Assembly: GCA_025997875.1 (NCBI GenBank)
Contig: BNVE01000169.1
Location: 1-7,327, forward strand
Direction: 5' to 3'
DNA length: 7,327 nt
From: Spirochaetia bacterium
GTDB taxonomy: Bacteria; Spirochaetota; Spirochaetia; Treponematales; Breznakiellaceae
Both the position numbers and the translations under genes were made by a program. This document shows, in pieces, positions 1-6,133 of this stretch; positions within the stretch are counted from its first letter, which is position 1; the number at the start of each line of letters is the position of its first letter. The notes under the pieces are model-generated. The model worked only from the letters and a program-made list of their open reading frames with translations, ran no database searches and had not been told where the DNA came from.

Positions 1-101
1 ATCAGTTTTTTAAAGTGGTTAAGGAAGCATTATATGCATTAATGCATCGTCCATCTATTATTTCAGCTTTCTTTCGTAAACCTTCTTTGCATTATATATG
101 A
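1..101 (+). CDS. C-terminal tail of an unidentified protein (partial, enters from the left edge)
   Basis: Frame 3 is open from the first base to a TGA at 99-101 and encodes about 32 residues, with the pieces FFKVVKEALYALMH and AFFRKPSLHYI. I do not recognise a family. It may be the end of an upstream gene. It is also in the same frame as the DUF4116-like stretch that follows, so both could be parts of one gene interrupted by this stop codon. The only support is an open frame at the window edge. Confidence 0.25.
   Translation, partial: QFFKVVKEALYALMHRPSIISAFFRKPSLHYI
34..47. repeat. 14-bp perfect palindrome
   Basis: ATGCATTAATGCAT reads the same on both strands. It lies inside the partial left-edge frame, about 340 bp before the AAA-ParA-ParB operon. 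A role as an operator or centromere-like site is possible but unsupported; only one copy is visible in the window. Confidence 0.3.
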
Positions 102-365
102 GGTATTATTTATGAAAAGTTTAGTATCCTCCTTGAAAGGATATTCGAAAACTACCCTGATATAAAACATTTCAAAAATTATCAGGGGCTTCGGTTTGTG
201 AATAAAGACCATTGCCTTCCCCAAGCATACAAGGAAATCTGCCTCCATGCCATCACGTATTCGGGTGAATCCCTGCCCTTTGTAGATGAATCCTTGTGGC
301 TGGATAAGGATTTTTGCCGGGAAGCCCTGAAGGTATCCAGTGGGGCCAAGAAATATGTTAGATAA
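102..365 (+). pseudogene. DUF4116-like repeat fragment without a proper start
   Basis: An 87-codon open frame ends at TAA 363-365. Its second half carries the pattern typical of DUF4116 repeats, with KEICLHAI, ESLPFVDESLW and DKDFCREALK: a short acidic/charged turn, a Cys/Leu helix, then a hydrophobic segment ending in Phe/Tyr-Val. About one and a half repeats are visible, whereas these proteins normally carry many. The frame begins just after a TGA and has no ATG. The ATG at 112, which has an upstream AGG, lies in another frame and stops after 17 codons, so a frameshift or 5' loss is likely. A GTG at 192 preceded by AGGGG could start a 57-residue protein. DUF4116 has no established function that I know of. 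The family call is from visual resemblance only. Confidence 0.45.
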
Positions 366-386
366 TTTTACGCTTACATAAAACAC

Positions 387-2099
387 ATGATGGATCGACC
401 GATTATCGGGCTTAATAATGAATCGAATCTTTTGTCTCATGTTATTTCCATCTACAAGGTCTTACAGCAAGAGAATGGGATGGAAGCCCTAAAAACAGAC
501 TCCCCCGATGTTCAGATTCTGGTCGATAAACTTCATATCTCACCTATTCAGGCTGTCCTATTTTCATTGGTCCTTAACATTCAAAATGACAAGTCCGTTT
601 CCATTGGAGATGTAGCAAAGAGTATCAAAACCCCCTCACTTATGATTTTGCAATACCAGAAGGACTTTGATTCATTGGTAGAGAAGAGACTTTTCCGGGT
701 TTATCAGGGGTATCCCGGAAGAGCCACCTCCTATACAGCCATTGGGGAGAATGCCTTAAAGACCTACCGGGTTCCCAAGGATGTAATTGAAGTATTAACT
801 CATAATGAGGAATGGAAACCACAACAACGTAAAGACTTAACCTTTGAAGATTTCTTCGGGGTATTAGATGATCTTTTTGAACAACGAATAAATGAAACCA
901 TTACTTTTGACACATTGAAGTTTGAGATTTCCCATCTCTTAATCGAAAATCCTCACCTTGAGTTTGTCGAGAAGGTAAAGGCTTTCGGACTTGGTGATGA
1001 TGATTGGATGCTGTTACTTATTATCTGCAATCAAGTAGTAGATGAAGATCAGAATGTATCATACCAGACAATAAATAGTATTTTTGATACTCGGGGTCAT
1101 GGAATACGGATATGGAAACGACTTGTTAATGAAAAAACCAAACTTCAAGAGTTGTCCTTAATTGAAAATGCAAATTATGAAGGGCTTGGTGATAGTCAAT
1201 ATTTCACCCTTACAGAAAAGGCAAAAGATGACCTGCTTGGAGAGATTTCGACTATAAACCTTATGGTAAAGAAACCGAAGGGGTGGATTTCTTTTAAGGA
1301 CATTAAGCCCAAGGAACTTATCTATAATGAATCCGAAAGGGAAAAGATTTTGAGACTTCAGAAATTATTGGATAAAGACCAGTTCCAAAATGTCCGGGAT
1401 CGTCTTGAAGCAAACAATATGAGGCTTGGTTTTGCTTGTCTTTTTAGTGGAGAACCTGGAGTTGGAAAAACAGAACAAGTATTACAGATTGCTCGGCTTA
1501 CTGAAAGGGATGTCATTAAAGTTGATATTTCGGAAACTAAAACAAAATGGTTTGGGGAAAGTGAGAAGCGTATAAAAGAAGTTTTTGACCGATATCGTGG
1601 CCTTGTTAAGTCTGCAATGAATAGCCAAGAAAACATCCCCATTTTATTTTTTAATGAGGTTGATGGGATATTCAGTAAGCGGCAGGTCATCAATGGGGAA
1701 AGGACAGGTCCTGCTCAGACTGAAAATGCCATACAGAACATCATATTGGATGAACTTGAAAACCTTGAAGGTATCCTTATAGCCACCACTAACCTGACTA
1801 TCAATCTTGATGATGCCTTTGAACGAAGGTTTTTATACAAAATTGAGTTTTCCAAGCCGGACAAAGACAGCCGGAAAGCCATTTGGGAATCAATGGTTAA
1901 TGATCTTTCTGACAATGATGCAGGTATCCTTGCCGATGAATATGACTTTTCCGGGGGACAGATTGAGAACATAGCCCGGAAAAGGGCTATTGATATGATA
2001 CTGACAGGCACGACACCAGCCTTGGAAGATATGATGTCCATGTGCCGGGATGAAAAACTGGTAAAAGACACCAGCAAGAAAATAGGCTTTGGGGTATAG
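387..2099 (+). CDS. AAA+ ATPase with N-terminal winged-helix-like regions, first gene of a par-type operon
   Basis: This 570-residue protein has a two-part N-terminal region (about 45-130 and 205-285) that looks like tandem winged-helix domains, with SIGDVAKSI and NVSYQTINSIF as candidate helix-turn-helix segments. A single classical AAA domain follows (about 305-540). Visible motifs are Walker A GEPGVGKT (355-362), a pore-loop-like KWFGESEKR (387-395), Walker B ILFFNEVD (419-426), sensor 1 ATTNL (466-470) and the arginine-finger pair ERRF (479-482). Walker B has Asn423 where most AAA proteins have Asp, next to an intact Glu424. I recall related bacterial AAA proteins with the same Asn, so activity may be kept. 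Two adjacent ATGs (387, 390) open the frame without a clear SD. A later ATG at 480 would cut a helix-like segment. The parA gene begins 9 bp downstream, so co-transcription is very likely. It could remodel or load partner proteins, perhaps ParA/ParB or a DNA-bound complex; this role is inferred. Confidence 0.93.
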   Translation: MMDRPIIGLNNESNLLSHVISIYKVLQQENGMEALKTDSPDVQILVDKLHISPIQAVLFSLVLNIQNDKSVSIGDVAKSIKTPSLMILQYQKDFDSLVEKRLFRVYQGYPGRATSYTAIGENALKTYRVPKDVIEVLTHNEEWKPQQRKDLTFEDFFGVLDDLFEQRINETITFDTLKFEISHLLIENPHLEFVEKVKAFGLGDDDWMLLLIICNQVVDEDQNVSYQTINSIFDTRGHGIRIWKRLVNEKTKLQELSLIENANYEGLGDSQYFTLTEKAKDDLLGEISTINLMVKKPKGWISFKDIKPKELIYNESEREKILRLQKLLDKDQFQNVRDRLEANNMRLGFACLFSGEPGVGKTEQVLQIARLTERDVIKVDISETKTKWFGESEKRIKEVFDRYRGLVKSAMNSQENIPILFFNEVDGIFSKRQVINGERTGPAQTENAIQNIILDELENLEGILIATTNLTINLDDAFERRFLYKIEFSKPDKDSRKAIWESMVNDLSDNDAGILADEYDFSGGQIENIARKRAIDMILTGTTPALEDMMSMCRDEKLVKDTSKKIGFGV

Positions 2100-2108
2100 G
2101 GGGGAACA

Positions 2109-2870
2109 ATGAAAACAATTGCCATTAACAGCATTAAGGGAGGAACCGGGAAATCAACAATGACTATCCTGTTCGTAAATGCCCTAACAAAATCCGGGTA
2201 TAAGTGTCTGGTAATTGATGCTGATGCCAGTAATAACTCCCTGTCATTTTATCTCAATGACGGGGAAATAAGCCAGCAAAAGAGCATTTTTGACCTGTTC
2301 CTTGGAGCCAAGGTTGAAGAGTGCAACATCAGGATAAATGACAATTTGGACCTAATCAGGGGAGATGTCAGGCTTAATGAGTTCAGAAGCACCGATAGCC
2401 TTAAAAGGCTCAAGAGGTCATTGCAGGGGCAAAAGTATGACTATTGCATTATTGATACAAGTCCTACCTATGACAACATTATTGGGAATGTCCTAATGGC
2501 CTCAGATGTTCTGCTCATCCCGGTTCAGCAAGACATCTTCAGTTATCAGGCTGTAAAATACCAATTTGAAAAACTGGTGGATTTGGAATTGGCTGACCTT
2601 GACACTCATATCATATTCAATCAGTTTGAGAAGCCTCTTACTGATAATCAGAACTCCTACCGGAACCAGATTACCAATATGTTTTTGAATGATGAGGCAT
2701 TCAATGCCTTTATCAATCCCTGCCATATTTCCCGGTCATCGGTTTTTCGTAAGTTCATCAATGGTCAGAATTACAAAATATCTGACAAGACAGAAACCCA
2801 AAAGGGATATGAGGAAGTAAAGGCCCTTATCAAGAGTATCCTAAGCATTGACATTAAGGAGGTCATATAA
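2109..2870 (+). CDS. parA: ParA/Soj-type partition ATPase
   Basis: This 253-residue protein has the deviant Walker A of the ParA/MinD group at its very N-terminus, KGGTGKST (10-17), with signature Lys10 and catalytic Lys15. Switch I/Walker A' is VIDADAS (35-41) and Walker B is CIIDTSP (113-119). There is no N-terminal DNA-binding extension, so it belongs to the short Soj/type Ib-like class. Such proteins bind non-specific DNA as ATP dimers and move ParB-bound DNA. The start is well supported by AGGGGGGAA at 2098-2106. The stop codon overlaps the parB start by one base, which suggests translational coupling and balanced ParA/ParB output. All key motifs appear intact. A regulatory or non-segregation ParA role cannot be excluded. 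Confidence 0.93.
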   Translation: MKTIAINSIKGGTGKSTMTILFVNALTKSGYKCLVIDADASNNSLSFYLNDGEISQQKSIFDLFLGAKVEECNIRINDNLDLIRGDVRLNEFRSTDSLKRLKRSLQGQKYDYCIIDTSPTYDNIIGNVLMASDVLLIPVQQDIFSYQAVKYQFEKLVDLELADLDTHIIFNQFEKPLTDNQNSYRNQITNMFLNDEAFNAFINPCHISRSSVFRKFINGQNYKISDKTETQKGYEEVKALIKSILSIDIKEVI

Positions 2871-3415
2871 TGCCGAATCTCAGGTTAGTAAAGAATGTTA
2901 ATTCACAAGTTGGGACTCAGGACAAAGGTTCTGTGAAACTCACTATTAAAGACATACCCCTTGGGGACATCCAGATAAGGGAGAATGTCCGAAAGGAATA
3001 CAAGGACATTGAAGAACTTGCTGAAAGCATCCGGCAGCATGGCCTTCTTCAGCCTATTACCGTTTATGAAGCCGGAGACCTTTATCTCGTCAAGACCGGA
3101 CATAGAAGATTTATGGCTTCCCAACTTCTCTACAAGAAGGAACCGGATCGTTTTCATTCTATCCGGTGTATCGTTTCTGATGCTGAAAACCTCTCTGTCA
3201 TCCAGTTGGTTGAGAATGTCCAGAGGGAAGATTTAAGCCAATTAGACCTTTACAATGCCCTTTCCTCATTATGGGATCAGGGGATGACCTTAAAGCAGAT
3301 TGCTGAGGCAATGGGGAAGAGTGAGGGTTTTATTAAGGTCTTGTTTGTAGGGGTAAAGGAAGTTAATAACACCCCTGAATTGCTGGATTCTTTGGAAGGT
3401 TATGCGCCGGCATAA
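2870..3415 (+). CDS. parB: ParB-type DNA-binding protein, N-terminal part (frameshifted)
   Basis: The frame encodes 181 residues before a premature stop. The ParB/sulfiredoxin-like domain (about 23-122) contains the CTP-binding-type motifs TGHRRFMA (76-83; usually GERR) and ENVQREDLS (115-123). A helix-turn-helix follows, MTLKQIAEAMGKSEGFIKVLF (about 139-159). A near-perfect SD, AAGGAGG at 2856-2862, precedes the start, which overlaps the parA stop (TAATG). The protein ends shortly after the HTH at EGYAPA, while the expected continuation ITLTDIVETKGV is found directly afterwards in the -1 frame. The break lies between 3379 and 3413. A GC duplication in TATGCGCCGGC, or loss of one base, would explain it. 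As read, the product keeps the CTPase and HTH parts but lacks the C-terminal region that in ParB proteins mediates dimerization, so it may not spread or segregate normally. A sequencing error is an alternative. Confidence 0.88.
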   Translation: MPNLRLVKNVNSQVGTQDKGSVKLTIKDIPLGDIQIRENVRKEYKDIEELAESIRQHGLLQPITVYEAGDLYLVKTGHRRFMASQLLYKKEPDRFHSIRCIVSDAENLSVIQLVENVQREDLSQLDLYNALSSLWDQGMTLKQIAEAMGKSEGFIKVLFVGVKEVNNTPELLDSLEGYAPA

Positions 3416-3720
3416 CCTTAACAGATATCGTCGAAACCAAGGGGGTTTCAGACCCCAAGGAACGGTTTGAACTCCTTGAACAGCATGGGAAAGGCAAGAT
3501 CACCCGGTCAGAAATGAGGGCAAAAGTCCGGAAATTGAAGCCCTCTACACCCTCAAAAAAGGGTAAGGTTGCTTCCCCTGAATCAGTCAAGTATTGGGTT
3601 TCGTCCGATGGCTTGACCATAAAATTGACCTTTACAGACATAAAACTGGTTCATAAGATGGAAACTCTGATAAAGAGGCTTTTCAAGGAGACCCAAGTCA
3701 AAATTCTTGGTAAGGAATAG
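3379..3720 (+). pseudogene. parB: C-terminal remainder of ParB in the shifted frame
   Basis: This frame is open from after TGA 3376-3378 to TAG 3718-3720 and continues the ParB sequence from the preceding frame. Visible pieces are ITLTDIVETKGVSDPKERF, GKITRSEMRAKVRKLKP and a lysine-rich end with MKLV-type helices (KLVHKMETLIKRLFKE). The first ATG is at 3514, which would give a 68-residue product with no clear SD, so independent translation is doubtful. Joined to the upstream frame it restores a ParB of about 283 residues, a normal length for plasmid-type ParB. Its last segment probably forms the dimerization helices. The next small gene starts 2 bp downstream. Confidence 0.75.
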
Positions 3721-3722
3721 AA

Positions 3723-4046
3723 ATGAATGGCAAGGGCTGTCCAAATTCATTCACGGGGACTATTACAAAGCCAGAACATGACCTCAAATTCATTGATTGG
3801 TGGAGTAGTCCCTTCTTCTTTCTCTCTATCTTAAAGGAGAATATATTCCATATCGGTAGTCTTAAAGAATTATTGTTAAATACCATTACAGCAATTCTAG
3901 GCCAACGTAGCAATAAGAATTATTTCAAAGATAAAATATGGGATATACAGAAATCATTCACATTCACAATTGAAAGAAAAAGTATTGAAGCCTACCTTGG
4001 GATAAAATTATCTAGGCCGAATTTCGAGTTATTAAAGAAAGAGTAG
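3723..4046 (+). CDS. Small protein of unknown function, C-terminal end provided by the insertion sequence
   Basis: This 107-residue frame starts 2 bp after the ParB stop with TAAGGA at 3710-3715 as a plausible SD, so it appears to be the last gene of the AAA-parA-parB operon. I do not recognise a family. It has one aromatic/hydrophobic stretch, WWSSPFFFLSIL (26-37), followed by charged and amphipathic sequence. From residue 98 to the stop (RPNFELLKKE) the codons lie in the left terminal repeat and edge of the IS982-like element, so this tail is not native. If the flanks were directly joined without the element, the frame would stop almost at once (Ser then TAG). The original protein may therefore have ended near residue 97. 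Base composition becomes AT-richer from about 3780 than in the par genes. Confidence 0.5.
   Translation: MNGKGCPNSFTGTITKPEHDLKFIDWWSSPFFFLSILKENIFHIGSLKELLLNTITAILGQRSNKNYFKDKIWDIQKSFTFTIERKSIEAYLGIKLSRPNFELLKKE
4013..4030 (+). repeat. Left terminal inverted repeat of the IS982-like element
   Basis: TAGGCCGAATTTCGAGTT pairs with the reverse complement of 5007-5024 with one mismatch, at 4022. It also encodes the end of the preceding small reading frame. Confidence 0.8.
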
Positions 4047-4109
4047 AAAAAACGCCCATCCTCTGATACGGTTGATTTACCACAAAAAACCTTACAGGAG
4101 ATGAGCGCC

Positions 4110-5006
4110 ATGAACGAACTCATGTTAATAACAGTCTATTGCATCGTGGATGATTTTATCAATATGCTCATGAACTATCCCATCGGACAAGAGCTCATGA
4201 AGCACTGGCAAGGGAAACGGGGGCCGAAACGGCGATTATGCCTCGCTGAGGTCATCACCTTAAACATCATCCGGTTTTATTACCGGGTCTATGACCTGAA
4301 GACGTTTCACCGGCTTGCCGGGAATAGGTATACCGCAGCTTTTCCCGGATTACCCAATTACGAGAATTTTCTGAAGGCAACCAATAAATCGTTTCCGGCT
4401 CTGCTGCTCCTGCTCAAATATCTGCTGGCAGTCAATAGGGGAACGGAAGCGGGCGGGCTCTTTTTTATGGATTCGACGGCATTACCGGTCTGCGATAACC
4501 ACTATATAGCCAGTCACCGAGTAGCCAAAGGGTTTGCGTCCCGGGGAAAGACGAGCAAGGGATGGTTTTTCGGATTTAAAGTGCACGGGGTATGTGACGC
4601 AGAAGGGGCATTACTGAATCTGTTCTTTACCTCAGGGAGCGTCCATGATAGTCAGGTTGTTTCAGCGGTGACCGAAGGGCTGGAAGGGGTATTTGTCGGC
4701 GATGCCGGATATTTGCTTCAGGCGGAGAACTTCCAGGCGTTATATGAAAAACACCGGCATATCATGAGTGCGGCCCGGAAAAACATGAAACGGCTGATGA
4801 GTGGGGAACAAAAGCAGTTATTCAGAAGCCGGAGTATTATCGAAACGACCTGGGATGTATTGAAAGAGCGGTTTCAACTGGTCTACCATTTGGCACGAAG
4901 TATGACCGGACTTTTCAGGCATTATGTGTATAGTCTCGTCAGTTTTCTCTTCAGGCCGATCCTGGAATCTAATCCCCTTCTCTTGAGTGTTCCTCTTGGG
5001 TTTTAA
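4110..5006 (+). CDS. IS982-like DDE transposase
   Basis: The protein catalyses cut-and-paste or copy transposition of its own element. From the chosen ATG it is 298 residues. An upstream ATG at 4101 adds three residues, but it directly abuts the SD. ACAGGAG at 4094-4100 is correctly spaced (9 bp) for the ATG at 4110, so I prefer that start. The DDE residues are visible: the first Asp in FFMDSTALPVC, the second in GDAGYL and the Glu in SIIETTWDVLKERF. The family-typical GWFFGFKVHGV and GSVHDSQ segments lie between the first two. The N-terminal third is helical and basic (GKRGPKRR), probably binding the ends. No stop or frameshift interrupts it, so it looks functional. The family call rests on motif spacing and overall resemblance. 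Confidence 0.88.
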   Translation: MNELMLITVYCIVDDFINMLMNYPIGQELMKHWQGKRGPKRRLCLAEVITLNIIRFYYRVYDLKTFHRLAGNRYTAAFPGLPNYENFLKATNKSFPALLLLLKYLLAVNRGTEAGGLFFMDSTALPVCDNHYIASHRVAKGFASRGKTSKGWFFGFKVHGVCDAEGALLNLFFTSGSVHDSQVVSAVTEGLEGVFVGDAGYLLQAENFQALYEKHRHIMSAARKNMKRLMSGEQKQLFRSRSIIETTWDVLKERFQLVYHLARSMTGLFRHYVYSLVSFLFRPILESNPLLLSVPLGF

Positions 5007-5024
5007 AACTCGAATTTCGGCCTA
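5007..5024 (-). repeat. Right terminal inverted repeat of the IS982-like element
   Basis: Read on the minus strand this is TAGGCCGAAATTCGAGTT, matching the left end at 17 of 18 bases. It begins immediately after the transposase stop codon. Confidence 0.8.
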
Positions 5025-5056
5025 ATAGAAAGCAACATTGAATCTTAAAGATTGTC

Positions 5057-5614
5057 TCAAATTAGAATTATATTCTGATTTAACAAATAACAAAATTGAT
5101 TTCTTCTATAACGTAATATATTCACCTTCAGGCGTTGTTTTCTTGAAACAGAGGAGCATATTGATGGATCGACATCGTATCTTGTTTTGGTTGATGGGAT
5201 AACATCTTTATCATTATTATTGCAATAACTTAGAGTCAAGAACACTCCCCATATAACGATAAACAAAAGGGTTAACACAATTAATATACGCATCTTTGTT
5301 TTTTCGGGTTTATAGTATTTATCCCATATCTTTTTATCACTTAGGTGTCTTGCCTCATTATCTACATCCTTGTTTTCTTGAATTTCCCTCTTTATCCTAG
5401 ATAGACAAACATACCACCAAAACACAAAGGCACTGGTGATAAACATGCTGATACCAGAAAAAAAACGCTCAAACTCAAAAGTTGATTCCAGCATTGTGGA
5501 TAATCCTGTAGAAATTGTTGCACCACAAACAAAAGGTAGCAACCCGTCATCTATGCTACAGATTGTTTTCCAAATGGCAGGTCTGCTCTCCTTATCTATA
5601 TCCACATTTTCCAT
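5057..5614 (-). CDS. Small membrane protein of unknown function
   Basis: This 185-residue protein has three likely membrane segments: about 24-43 (DGLLPFVCGATISTGLSTML), 51-71 (FFSGISMFITSAFVFWWYVCL) and 109-130 (RILIVLTLLFIVIWGVFLTLSY). A charged loop with KREIQENKDVDNEARH lies between the second and third. After the third segment the chain is polar and basic to the end, with four cysteines over the last 60 residues (SICSSVSRKQ, NQFCYLL). I do not recognise a family. It is the third gene of the minus-strand group, 18 bp after the stop of the cysteine-containing protein, with only a weak GGG-type SD. It could anchor or partner the two upstream products, but that is inferred only from position. 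The AT-rich tail may not be the ancestral C-terminus. Confidence 0.65.
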   Translation of the reverse strand: MENVDIDKESRPAIWKTICSIDDGLLPFVCGATISTGLSTMLESTFEFERFFSGISMFITSAFVFWWYVCLSRIKREIQENKDVDNEARHLSDKKIWDKYYKPEKTKMRILIVLTLLFIVIWGVFLTLSYCNNNDKDVIPSTKTRYDVDPSICSSVSRKQRLKVNILRYRRNQFCYLLNQNIILI

Positions 5615-5632
5615 ATGTCATTTCAACCCTTA

Positions 5633-6133
5633 TCAACGATTATTGAACATAATTACTTTTGATTGTTCGTTGACAATAATTCGCTCACCACCAATATCAT
5701 CAAAAGCGTATGCAATAAAACCCAGCTGTTTTGTCAATGGCAATATCGGAATATCAAAGTTATTTTCCAAACCAAACATGCCTGCTTTGCAAGACAAAGC
5801 CAAGATCACATCTGGTCTAAACGATCTTTCAAAGAACGCTATTTCGTTTTTTGCAGAATATATACAAAGAACAGGCATACCGTCCGCAATCATCTTGATG
5901 CGAACATCAAATCCATTGTGCAGCAAGAATGTAGATATACGGTCTGCCTCAACTTTGGACGCAAAAGGTATCATTGAATTATTCTCATCTTGCTTAAATA
6001 TTGGCACATTATTTTTATATGCTAATGATTCATTCATACATCCGCCACACGCTACAATGAGAATGTTCTTGCATGTTTTTGGGATAGACGATAGTATCTC
6101 TTCGTTGGTCAAGACTTCACTATAAACAGCCAT
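5633..6133 (-). CDS. Cysteine-containing protein resembling the MTHFR C-terminal domain
   Basis: The start chosen is the ATG at 6133, because AAGGAG lies about 7 bp upstream. A longer frame from 6175 begins inside the dehydrogenase gene without support. The 166-residue product shows ILIVACGGCMNESLAY (24-39), a core with VEADRISTFLLHNGFDVRI, then DVILALSCKAGMFGLE (108-123) and IPILPLTKQLGFI. This layout, with a glycine-rich CxxC-like start, a central a/b fold, a late Cys-x-Ala-Gly and a closing Pro-rich strand, resembles the C-terminal domain (PF12225 type) found with methylenetetrahydrofolate reductases and corrinoid methyltransferases. CGGC (29-32), Cys90 and Cys115 are candidate metal or cluster ligands. 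It lacks the usual final Cys-rich tail. The start overlaps the end of the dehydrogenase gene by 14 bp, so the two are probably coupled. The family call is tentative; substrate unknown. Confidence 0.7.
   Translation of the reverse strand: MAVYSEVLTNEEILSSIPKTCKNILIVACGGCMNESLAYKNNVPIFKQDENNSMIPFASKVEADRISTFLLHNGFDVRIKMIADGMPVLCIYSAKNEIAFFERSFRPDVILALSCKAGMFGLENNFDIPILPLTKQLGFIAYAFDDIGGERIIVNEQSKVIMFNNR

Larger units (their letters stand above)
4013..5024. mobile_element. IS982-like insertion sequence, complete
   Basis: An element of about 1,012 bp is bounded by 18-bp terminal inverted repeats (4013-4030 and 5007-5024) that match at 17 of 18 positions. It encodes one DDE transposase that nearly fills it. 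Size, single gene and repeat length fit the IS982 family. The outer bases are TA on both sides, which could be repeat ends or a 2-bp target site. No longer direct duplication is seen: the left flank is AAAATTATC and the right flank ATAGAAAGC. The element sits at the end of the par operon and faces the minus-strand gene group. Confidence 0.85.

Noticed and set aside
63..440. 125-codon open frame on the minus strand
   Set aside because: It overlaps the DUF4116-like frame and the AAA start, has no SD and no recognisable motif.
3379..3415. Programmed -1 ribosomal frameshift in parB
   Set aside because: No X XXY YYZ slippery sequence occurs within the region where both frames are open.
1..4012. 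parS-like centromere repeats near the par genes
   Set aside because: I saw no repeated inverted motif or iteron array; the single 14-bp palindrome at 34-47 is not enough.
5025..5080. Terminator between the transposase and the membrane protein gene
   Set aside because: Only short AT-rich stems (AGAAT/ATTCT, AATCTT/AAGATT) are present, too weak to call.
5436..6125. 229-codon open frame on the plus strand
   Set aside because: It lies antisense to two better-supported minus-strand genes (one with an SD and recognisable motifs) and its translation shows no coherent domain.
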